A stretch of 64,000 nucleotides of DNA from NCBI RefSeq assembly GCF_037975245.1, contig NC_092579.1:16826178-16890177 (forward strand). Direction: 5' to 3'. The stretch is from Apostichopus japonicus. Lineage: Eukaryota; Echinodermata; Holothuroidea; Aspidochirotida; Stichopodidae. Below the pieces are notes generated by a model. It was not told the DNA's origin and searched no databases. It saw nothing but the letters and a program-made list of their open reading frames with translations. How positions within the stretch are numbered: the stretch's first letter is position 1; each line of letters begins with the position of its first letter. A program made the translations under genes and the position numbers. Positions 25,057 to 37,600 of the stretch are shown here, one piece after another.

Positions 25057-28000
25057 ATGGGATACATTGGTATATTCGCTATTGCAAGTACCAGATACGA
25101 AATACTTGTCATTTTTCTGTCGTCGATTTTACAAATTGGTTCAAACATTGAACTCACGCCTCGAGGAAATCATGGTATTGTATACTGCGTTGGACAAGGT
25201 ATACAACTGGATCACTCAAAGAGTCAATTCAGCTGTGACGTATTTCGTGACTCTTGCGCTGGAGTACAAGAAAAATTATATCTGGAAATTGTAAAGATTT
25301 CAAGGAAGAATTTATCAACTGAAAATAAGCACTTTGAATATTACAATGAAACTTGTTTGTACAGCTTAGATATTTTACAAAATACAACCACATTGGTAGA
25401 AAATGATAAAACTACCATTGCTAATTCTACAGGTATGATAGGATTTAACATATCTAGTAACAACCTTACCAATATTCCATGTTTCGGTCATGATTTGTCG
25501 GAAGGTTTGAAATGGTTGGATTTTTCTTACAACAGGATTAGTCAGTTGACTTCAAAGTTGTATTTTGGTAAACCTCCTAATTCATTAAACTACCTCATTT
25601 TAAAAGGAAATCAAATACATCAAACACACCCATTGGCTTTTCATTATCTCACCTCTCTTAATAAACTTGATGTTAGTGCTAATGCAGATATAGTTGATTG
25701 GGCATTTGTTGAATACTCAACGAGTTTAAAACTTGTGAATATCAAAGATTCTTGTTCCGGAAGCAGTTTTGGTTTGCACTGTACTAAGAATATGACTTTT
25801 GTAGTGAACGCAAACTACAGCAGCTGTTGCAGTAGTGATTTTGAATGCAGAAACGTCAATTCCCGTTGCTCTTTTGAATATAATTGGCCTCGATTTGATC
25901 TCCCTACTTGTGCACCGGGTAAGTGGGTTTTATATTCTCACCAAGAACACAAGAGAAAAGTGTCAAGAAATAAAGTTAAATAATTATTAAAAGGCTTTAG
26001 AGTAAGTGAAGTTACGTTACAATTCATATTGCATTTTCTGTAATGCCGTGCAATCAGGAAAAAAAAACACATTAGATTTCATTTCTACTTCCTATCAATT
26101 TCAAGCTAGTGAAGAAACCATTAATAGTACTTTATGTGAAGAGTATTGTTGCTAGTAAGTTTATCTCAAAAGGAGCTAAAAGTGTAAAGATTGCATGGCT
26201 ACTTGACTTAAGTTATAAGCCATTTTGGCTTCTCCCAATCTGAACTCTGATGTGCACTGGCAGGCTGCTTAGAGTGTTAAAATAACTTACTTCTGGACTC
26301 ATGAATGCAACCTGATGATCTCAATATACAACAAAGACTAGTTCGGGCATATAGTTTTATCATACATATGCAAGTTTAACCAAGTTAACCTTATTCACCT
26401 TCTTTCCTAAGTTTCCTTTTTCATTTGGAAATAAGTTTAATCAAGGTGTTAAAAGTTTCCAGGTTTGTTTCCTCCGCAATTCCGCATATTTTCTGAAAAT
26501 CCTATAATGTTTGAAATTTGAAAACATGGCGATCGCTATTGATCAATATAAACTATGTTATAGACTGAGCGCAGAATACCATATATTAAACTAAAGTATT
26601 TTAACCAATGCCATGGGTTAATTGGCCATGTCGACATGAACAAAATGCAGTATCTGAGAGCAAACCGATATCGTGAATATCCTTAAATCCTTAAATTAAT
26701 AAATCCTTAAATATATGCTTCATTGTGTCCTCAATTTCACCTAGCCATCGATTTATCATGTCAAAAATCATGTAAAACTTAAAGCAGCATTTTGCGTTTT
26801 GTCGCCGTTTTCCACTTTTTTGACAAGTCCATCTAGTTTTTTACATATATCAATCACAAAACAGCAAACTAAGATATTAGCCAAGTTTTTTCCCTGCCAA
26901 AAGCGTTAATTGGCGAGTCATTAAGGACATTTGCAGATATAAGAAAAGTGTCCTCCGTGTGTTAAATTACACATTTAATATTAATCGCATACAGTTCCCC
27001 CAACCCACTAGTTTGAATTCAACCAATCAGAGATGTAGGTTTAGTTATGAGCCGTTGCTAAAAATAGATTCAAAAGGAAGCTGCTCACTTCGCCCAACAA
27101 CAATTTCGCCTAACTGCCATTTCGACCAACCTTACCATTTCGCCCAACCTTGTTGGTCATTTCGCCCAACCAGCATGGTCATTTCGCCCAACCAGCATGG
27201 TCATTTCGCCAAACCTTGCTGGTCATTTTGACCAACATTGATTAAATATTATACTTCAATATTGGTCAATTTAATAAGGAAACGTTCGGGAATTGTTAAC
27301 GTTACGGGATACCAACCGAATATTAAGGAAACTTGAAGTCGTGGTTACAGTCGGTAGGATGGATCAGTGTTTTAGGGGTTAGGTTTGATAGGTTTTTATG
27401 TAGACCGATTCCCCTTTGTTTGTATAACAAACGAAGTAATATAACCCCCAAAAAAAATCAAACTGAACTAGTGAAATAGAAAAAGAAAAATATTTCTAAC
27501 TGAATATGAGTAAAAAATATGGTTGGTCGAAATGACCATGCTGGTTGGGCGAAATGACCATGCTGGTTGGGCGAAATGACCATGCTGGTTGGGCGAAATG
27601 ACCATGCTGGTTGGGCGAAATGGCAGTTGGGCAAATGGTTGTTGGGCGAAGTGACCATAAAGCGATTCAAAACGTCGAGTTGGTAACTTGGTACAACGAC
27701 CCTAACAGCTCCCTGGTACAACTGCCATAGACAGTCTATGATGTTCGTAGCCTTTAAATATTCATATCATGGGCGAGGTTTATTTGGATCCCAACGGAAA
27801 ATATCTTCGAGAAAAACAAAGTTGGAAGTTGTAAATTTTTCGACTTTTATGCCACCATTTGAAGTAAGATTTGAATAGATAAGCTAGTTATATGTCGTTA
27901 TGGCATCGTGGATTCAGTTAGGTTGAGAAAAACCATAGAAAAGGATGTAAATTGCTGCTTTAACAAGGAAGAGAAGACGGAGAGGGTGGGGTGGGAGTGA

Positions 28001-31000
28001 GACATATTACGTACCACCTTACCATCAGCGACGCCAAAATTTGTAACAAGGTGTCATCTTTGCCAAATCCTCTATTAAAATGGCATAATTTGTTGGCAAT
28101 TTTATCTTACTATTCTCTATTACGCAGTACCTCCAACGATGTCGCTTAAGATCAACGAAATTACACTTAAACAATCTTACTACTGGGTTCCCCAGAATGA
28201 ACTAATGGTTATAACGTGCTTTGCTTGGGACGCAATGCCGAAGGTGAACCTTTCCTGGGTTACAAATGGTCGCGACAGAATCTATACACAACTTAAAGTA
28301 ACAGAAGGTGATGCACCAACGTATAATTCAACATCTCTGCTGAGTTATATACCAACACAAGAGAATTCATCAATTTCCTGTTATGGTAATAGTGTGATAT
28401 CATCAGAGTATCACGTGGAAGTGTCACTCTATACATATGGTAAGTTAACAGACTAAAGTATCATAACACACTTATGATAAAGAAATCATAGCATCACATA
28501 TGAAGTATCAGTACAAACGTTTAGATCACAGCATCATGTATTCAGTGTGCACATATTTGTTAAGACCAAGCATAACATTCAATGGATCTGTGAAAAGATC
28601 AGAATAATTGTTATACACTTGAGGAGTTAGTATATAGTAACGTTTGGATCGTTCTGTTATAAACATTTTCACAAAATACTTTTCCGAAGACCGGAATATC
28701 TCGCTATTCATAAATTATGGCAAATAAACTCCACACGCAAAGATAAGTAGCACATGATGGTACTGAATTTATGAAACGTTTTCACGAACACAACGAATGA
28801 ATGCTTTTGAATTTCGCAGACTATGTATTGCAATATTTTCTTTTATATTGTTTATCTATTTCGTGGGCTCTCAGTAGGTACATGTTGATTCGTGGTTGAA
28901 ATAAGTAAAAACAGAAAACTGTAAAACTAAAGCTTTTGAAAAGTTTCATTTTAACAAATAATGCATCATGTACTTGTCTTCTCTCTCGGTGGAGTTTTAA
29001 GTTGCTCGCAGAAAATACCCTGTCTATTAGATTTTCTTATAATTTACATGTTTCTTAAATAATTGATAATTAATGTAATAATGTGTTTAATCCTGAAGTA
29101 TTCGTGTTGTTTTAATATGCCCATGATTAGACTCATATCAATTTTTCCTAAAATTAATCTTGAGATGGAAATATTAGCAGCAAAGATAGTAAACAAAACA
29201 CTGTTCAATGGAATCACGTTACTATAAGTACATATTATATAGCACATAGTGGTAGGATGATAAAACTGCTTTACATGCATGTTAGTGTTAACATTGAGTG
29301 AGCACCTTAATTCACTTGATTATAATTAGTATACTCTCATTAATTATCGTTTTCCTACTAAACTGGGGAATTATTATCTATTCCAGTCCAATTGCTGTCT
29401 GACATTTTCATCAAGTGAACACTATTTAAATTAAATTTAAGCTATTATCTTATATATTTCAACTTTAAGCGAGTTCAAATTACAGTAAAACATCCAACGA
29501 TGTGTCTGTTTAAGCTAATGGGTACGTAGGTAGTTACCTATGTTACATTTTTGTTGATGAAAAGTCTTTCCAGAACTTTACATTACTTTGAATGGTGAAA
29601 GAATCGAGAAGGAATATGTGAATTCTGGAGAGAACTTGAATGTCACTTGCCATGCTGATGGAGCAAGACCTGTATCATCGTTATCCTTTAACGACCGCAA
29701 TGAAGTTGTGACTGAATTACCACCGATCACAAATACGTCCACAAGCATCTCGTTCCTTCTGATGAAACGACTGGAACAGGAGAATATTACATGTACGAGT
29801 ACACAACGACGTGAGGATGAATCTGATCTCACGAGATTTGTCACGGTGACAGTTACTGTGCCTGGTAAGGAAAATAAGCCGTCCGCCACATTGTGGTTAC
29901 AGAGATGTCATTCTTAAAGTTGTTACCAACTGGGAGCCTTAAGAAGAGAGTCTGCTTCCATTTCCCCAATTCTGCTTCTTCTTACAGTATATATTTTTAG
30001 CTTTGGATTTTCTTAAGCATACCTTAAGCAGAATTTCAGTTGTCATCTTCATATGTTATAGTCCAAGAAAAAGAAAGCCTCAGAATGAGTGCTAGTAATA
30101 TTCCATATCTATCCGGTTTTCAAGATACACACCTTTAAATATTATGTTAAATCTATGCATTGGATAATGGATAGCTTTAATGTACAGTTCATTCATACTT
30201 AGTAAAGATCCCTAAATCCTATTGGTCCATTCAGGTCAGCTGACCGTGGTTAATCCTGTGAGTAACGCACGGTAAAATTACGGGGCATCACTTTAATAAA
30301 TCTTTGGTTATATGTAACCAAAAATGTTTTGTTTTATGATTTTTCCCCCACACAAATGGTAGTGTATGAATGAACGGGGTTAATCAACGGTCTAGCGTGC
30401 GTTACTCAAATGATTAATGCACTCCGGGTGTTAATGCTATCGCTGGATGCACTCGGGCTCCGCCCTCGTGCATCGCTTGCATTATCCCCCGATCGTGCAT
30501 TAATCCTATGAGTAACGCACGCTAGACCGTTGATTAACCCCTTATTAATACGTTGTTTTATACACTCCAATAACTCAACCAGACTTTCATTTGGATGTTA
30601 TTCAACACCACTTTGCCTTGAACATTTTGTAATATATTGCAAACATGTCATTGAAGACAATCTAAGTCTTTTGTTTTCCAAACGAGTTTTGTTGCATCTG
30701 ATGAATGGCAACATTGGTATGTGTTTTATACTGCATAGCTCGATCACTTTAATTGATGAACCTCAAGGGTGTAAAGGGGAATTTCACAAATGTAGAGGAA
30801 GAAGTGTTACAAGTGTGTGTTACAAGAAGTGTTAGTGAAATACAACCCTATAATAATAGCAGTGTCTACAACATAGCAATGTTAATTATGTCCCTCAAGT
30901 CATCGTTCAATATGGAAAATCCACTTGATGATGACATTTTGAAGAGCACATACCCTTCAATATGTTTCATGTTTTGAGTGTTGTAGTAAAAGAAAATAAT

Positions 31001-34000
31001 TTTAAAAAAACGTTTATTGAAACATGTTTTCATTTCTTCTCCCACTGTCTTTCAGAAAAGTCGACCACACAACCAGGTAACTTCAGTTGGATATCATGAG
31101 TGATTTATTCCATAACTTAAAAAATTGGAGTAGGATCGGTGTTCTTATTTTTTACCCGAAGACATAGGAATATACCAAAAGGCAAAAGAGCTCCCAAAAC
31201 ATTTATCAATGATAACCTGTGCATCCTTTAATGTTTTGTATATATTTAGTCCAATCTAACATATTAATGGTTTGTTTATTTGTTGTTTTAATTTGCTGTT
31301 TTGTTGTTGTTATGGGAGATCATTCGATGATCATCTAATCTAATTGTAATTGGGGGTAAAGGGTGTAAAGGGGAATTTCACAAACATAGAGGAAGAAGTG
31401 TTAATAGCAATACAACCCTATAATAATAGCAGTGTCTACAACATATTTATGTTAATTATGTCCCTCAAGTCATCGTTCAATATGGAAAATCCACTTGATG
31501 ATGACATTTTGAAGAGCACATACCCTTCAATATGTTTCATGTTTTGAGTGTTGTAGTAAAAGAAAATAATTTAAAAAAAAAACGTTTATTGAAACATGTT
31601 TTCCTTTCTTCTCCCACTGTCTTTCAGAAAAGCCGACCACACAACCAGGTAACTTCAGGTTTGGATATCATGAGTGATTTATTCCATACCTTAGGAATTT
31701 GAAGTAGGATCGGTGTTCTTAATTTTTACCCGAAGACATAATATACCAAAAGGCAAAAGAGCTCCGAAAACATTTATCAATGATGATCTGTGCATCCTTT
31801 AATGTTTTGTATCTTTTTAGTCCAATATAACATATTAATTATTTGTTTATTTGTTGTTTAATTTGCTGTTTTGTTGTTGTTATGGAAGATCATTCGGTGA
31901 TCTTCTAATTGTAATAAATTGTGCACAAAAAATTGTTTTAATGAAATCTCTTGAAATTATCTAGCTACCAATCATTTGTCTTCTGCAAAACGTGTTCAAT
32001 TGCATGTCACGAAATATTTCCATTTACTTTCAGATAGCCCAACAAAAGATCCACCATCTTCAGGTTTTCTTTCATTCAGATATTTATGTAATATTAATGC
32101 ATACAATTAATTTAAATTAGCAACAATGATATAGAGGGGATTTTACTGTTATTAAGATTGATTACTGTTACTGTTTTTTTTTATTGTATTTCTTACTTCA
32201 ATTATCACACTTTTGTTGCCTTCATAGTTATTCCGGAAATCACTTTACTATGTGTTAATCTACTTTTGTTTTGGTACAAGAGTAAGCTATGTGAAAATAA
32301 TTTCAGACCTATTTACGCAACAAGTCCATTGTTTTATTCGAGATTGCTAATTGTAACGTGACATGCAGACGTATCAATAGAAAACTTGTGTCAATGCACT
32401 GTTCAGATATTTGGGTATAACTATCTACTTTCGTTTCAGGATTTGATTATCTTCAATGGATCATACCCAGTATTGCTACACTGTTAACTTGTTTCGTGTT
32501 TGTCTGCATCTACAAGATAACCACGAAGATCAGAGGTAAACGAAGTTGTTTAAAATCGAACTGTTATGCTATATCATAAGATAAGCTGTCATAACAAAAC
32601 ACCATGGTTATGTTTACTATCAACTAATGAAGAACACAAATTTGAAGCGGTTTTACGAAATATTCAAAGTGAATAATGATACTTGTTTATTTGCATGTGT
32701 GACATGACATATGTCAATGCTTGCTGTTTATTTCATGGGTCACATGACATGTTTCAATGCTTGTTGTTTATTTACATGTGTAACATGACATGTCTCAATG
32801 CTTGTTATTTGCTTGCATGTGTAAACAAAATATGTCCCAATGCTTGTTATTTGATTGTATGTGTCACATGACACGCTTCAAATGCTTTTTGTTTACTTGC
32901 ATGTGTCACATAACATGTTTCAATGCTTGTTGCTTATTTACGTACTGTGTAACATGACATGTCCCAATGCTTTTTATTTGTTTGCATGTGTCACATGACA
33001 TGTTTCAATGCTTGTTGTTTATTTGCATGTGTAACATGACATGTCCCAATGCGTATTATCTGTTTGCACGTGTAACATGACATGTTTCAATACTTGTTGT
33101 TGATTTGAATGTGTAACATGACATGTTTCAATACTTGTTGTTGATTTGAATGTGTAACATGACATGTTTCAATACTTGTTGTTGATTTGAATGTGTAACA
33201 TGACATGTTTCAATACTTGTTGTTTATTTGCATGTGCAATATGACATGATTCAATACTTGTTGACAGATCCCTTCAAACTCCAATAATTGAAGAATAATT
33301 TCCGTATTGACATTATTAATATATTTTCATTTCCATATGTAGCTTTGATGTCTGTTACATTTTCAACGTAAGTCTTTTGTGTTCGTTTGGATTTTGGATG
33401 ATTGTTAATACATTTGTTAATTGTCGACTTTTCTACATTGACAGACGCGTTGTATTAACATTAATATGATATTCTCGAATCCAATTTGGAATAACTGAAG
33501 TTATTAGTTGGCTATTCATCACTTTGATATTGACAAATTATTTCTATTACAATGGCCAAGGTTGGTCACTTGATTGAATTATAGTTTATGTTATAACGAT
33601 TGCAAATTCATCCTTTCTATAGACATGTACAATGACAAATGGTTCTAAAATCAGGTGGCATGAATACATTGTTGAATTAATGTGCAATTATTAATTAACT
33701 TTTTATTTAGTTAGCAGATTAATTTATCAAATGTTCAACCTGCAAATGATTCTAAGGGGATAGGAGACATACCATACGTTTTAACTGAATTTTCCCCAGC
33801 CAATAACAAAGAGATGTCTGTTATTTATTCAGAGATGCAGATACAACTCATCTGAAACTCAACAGCTTGCCGGCGGATCAATCACGTAAGATAAAGCAGT
33901 TTTTAATCTGTATTAGACATCATATGCAAATCGTTTTCATATTTGATGATATTTCCTTGACTACTATATCTCTGTCTTTACTTTAGTTGCACATTATTCG

Positions 34001-34551
34001 TCACAAGTGTATCTCCAAAACAAACAGAAGTAAGTAGACTTAAAAACTTTGGTCAAACGCAATTATGAATTTAGAAAATTCAAAATTGTGGTTCTTTATG
34101 TGGCTGAATTTATAATGCACAAATCTTAATGTCTAATTATTTTCATTATGTTATTGCAAACATAACAATGTCTAACTATACTTGTTATCACAAGACTACT
34201 TGTTACGTTAACGATATTGTTTTCATTACCGAGGTATAACCATAATTGTGTATAATGTAAGCACTTATCCGTATTTCATTTAATTTTTAATATAAATGCG
34301 CAGTTCGTTTCATTAGCTGTCGAGTAGTTGAAACAGCTTCAGATAATTCTAATTACCTTTTTACCGTCTTCTGCAAAATGGAAAACAATTATGAGATATA
34401 CATTCTCACTTTGTTTCTGTATTTCACTTTAGATCAGCTCTTCCAAGCATTCCGAGAGACGAAATCAGTTACAATCATTTTAGCAGCAGTGAAAGCAGTA
34501 AGATTTTACATGAATTCTAATCGAAGGAAAGTGCATAATTTAATGATAATG

Positions 34552-34603
<52 letters not shown>

Positions 34604-37600
34604 GTTATTTGCTTTACGAGCAATATTGGGATCGTCTCATGTATGTTTCCCACTGTAAATAAACGATTCACGTTATTATGATGTACACTATGACAAATAT
34701 ATTTTGGAAAAGTATATTGCTGTTGATACATTTTCACTGACTTCCCTATGAAACCTTCACGTGTTCATCTTACCTATCTGAAAGCTTAACGTATTTTTAT
34801 TGTTTTTACACCTGTATCTGCTGTACAGTATATTACTCTGCAGAAAAGGAAAGCACATCGAAGGACAGAATATTTAGTGAGAATGAGTTCTGTATCTTAT
34901 CGACAATAAAGGTCGGAACAATTTACAATAGATGGATGGGTACTATCAAAACTCCCAACAAATTCGCGGTTCTAACGACAATCGCAGGTTAGTCGCAGCC
35001 TTGATTGCTGGTACGCATGTGTCTCGCGTGTAAACTACAAACTGGTTTTACAAAAGCCTTTCTCTTGTATTGAAGTATTGCAGCTAGGAACGTAAACAAC
35101 GAATTGCGAGGTTTTAATGCATTTCGTTTAATTATGCATAGTCTATTAACTAACAGAGACATGTTCCTTTCTTGCTGAAAGTTTGTGATGTAAAGTGTGA
35201 CACTTGAGATATTCAATAGGCCTATATGAAACACTATTTTTCTGCATTAGAGGGAGTTATGGAGAAACAAATCAATTGGGATGCATTTGTCAAACGCACA
35301 CTTGACCTGCCTACGACGGATCATCTTACGAGAATCGAGGGAATAGCAGTCGAAAAAAGTGAGTTATTCTTTCATCGCGTAGATGTCTACGTTACATCTA
35401 TATACTGGTACAAACGTACCACCTTGATATTGAACTGGACTGGTGTAGGTCTTATACAACACTGTTTAGATCATAAACGCTTTTTAAATTCCCGCGTTTT
35501 AGCTTAACATGAAAACTTATCTGGCTGAAGAAATGTTAAAATCACATCTTACTTGCAGGTTTATTGATATATCAATGATCGTATTTTAGTTATCGCTACA
35601 AGCGATAAAATTGTCGGCTTTACTCTGTAATAAATGATCTCCTGATATGTCTGGCGTTTAGCACAGTATAACGATGCATTTTCAATGACGAATCCCTACC
35701 TGTTAGTTCACAAAGAAATAAATCAACGTAAAATTAAATGCAAGCTTTAGCCAGTAGTGAAGGAAAAACATCGGATTATTCATTGTTTGCATGCAGTTAC
35801 GAATAGGTTTGTCTCCTCTCTGGCTTGTACCTATATAGGCAATGGAAGCATGTGAAATTAACATTCGAACCGCATGGTGTAATATCATCAATCGTGCATC
35901 ACATTAGGTATGTAGTATTTTAATCCTTACAGCCACCCTTTACCTGGTTACTGAACGTACTGTCTGTGAGACATTGAAGAGCCGCCTTACATTTGACCCG
36001 AGTTCACAAAGCAGTACATTTTCAGTTTCGGATGTTATGAAACATGTCGCTGCCATTTTGGAAGGAATAAAATGTTTGCAGTCGTATGGGGTGAGTCGAC
36101 TACACAGTTATGTATCAATAGTAGAGTTGCTTATATATATGTTGTTTTCCAAAAGAAGTTGTATTATTATTCAAATTGTTGCAGTACTACACTGACACTT
36201 GCGTTAGTGTGACAGTTGGTTTGCCGATTTTGTCAACATAACTGAATCAACAACAAGATGCCACACTAAAATTTGAAGAACAAAATCATGAGATTCAATG
36301 AATGAGCCGAATCGCATCATCTTTTGAGAATATAAAATTGTTTTTATGACAACATTTAAGAAGCTCTTTGTGGTTAGATTTAAAGAAGTTTAATAAATCG
36401 CACCCCCGCTCACATCAAACCCCGTTTGTTTAAAACACAATGGCCATTGTCCAAGAATATATCCCGTATTCCACTATTATATTAGTTCATTGTTATAACT
36501 AATTGTTTGTGTTTTATGTTTTGTTCAAAACATATATCTTCCAATTAATTTTAACAGTTTTTACATCCGGGGTTATCAACAAAGAAGATTCTATACACAA
36601 ACGAAGGAATCTGCAAATTATATGATTTCTGCCTCGCTGAAGATGCGCCAAAAGTAGTTATGCTAAAGAAGACACAGGTGATCATCCTTCCAAAACCAAT
36701 TTCGAAATGTTTTCATAGTAACAAACTTTTCAAACTATAGTTTTCATTTTTTAATTCCATCTCATTTATTGAATGTTATGTTATTACATAAAATTTCACC
36801 AAACAGAACGTTTGTGTCCTTATCAAAGTTAATCAATATTTCCGTACAAACTAAAATACTGCAATTGTAGGTAACATCTTTATTAATGAACAAAAGGTGC
36901 CCTTTGACGTAGGTAGAAAGCATTAAACAATTTCATCTTGATTGACTTCTTTGATTATTCATGGTATTTTCTAATTGTTGTAGAAGTATATAAATTAAGT
37001 ATAAAGAAGATAATTACGGATTAATATTACCTTTTCAGTTTTTCTTCAATCGTAGTTACGGCTATAAAACTTTCTTATTTTTGCCAGATGAATACTGTCT
37101 CCTTTAATCAGTTACCTCCAGAATCTTTCTTCCGTAATGAATACACTGCTGAGAGTGATGTATGGTCCACAGCTGTAGTAATATGGGAAATCTTATCGAG
37201 TGGTAAAATAAAGAATACAAAACTATTGGGTTTAATGCATGAGCCCTATCCTAAGCTATTATCGTTTTCATAATACAGTATTGCTATAACATTTGTGTAT
37301 GTAAAGAAGAACAAATATTGGAAAATGAGATTTCTCAGAACAATATATGATTTAGGTGACATAATGAATGGCAATATTAGGAAGTTGTTTAGTTTGTATT
37401 GCCATACTTTCATGACTAATTTTGAGACTACCAATCATGATCATCTGAGAAAGCGACTTACAACATTTAATTCGTTCTATAGAGAGTAAAGTCTATGTTC
37501 CTAATATCTTAATAAGCAGAATAATATAGCTATGGACAAATGTAGTGTATTACTTTAGTACCATGCGTATTACACTATTCCACAAGGTTTTTTCCTTTTT

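Larger units (their letters stand above)
20474..29659 (+). repeat. Tandem segmental duplication, unit 2
   Basis: Collinear with unit 1 (14497-20477), beginning at the TGAT junction inside the truncated exon 3 of copy 1. Homology to unit 1 ends within exon 3 of the intact gene at CATGCTGAT (29651-29659), after which sequence is unique. Coding exons are nearly identical between units, while non-coding parts differ by indels and by insertions found only here. The duplication is therefore recent relative to the older vestige at 12540-12720. Confidence 0.88.

Noticed and set aside
32683-32871. 62-aa Cys-rich frame
   Set aside because: It is a reading of the 41-bp intronic minisatellite.
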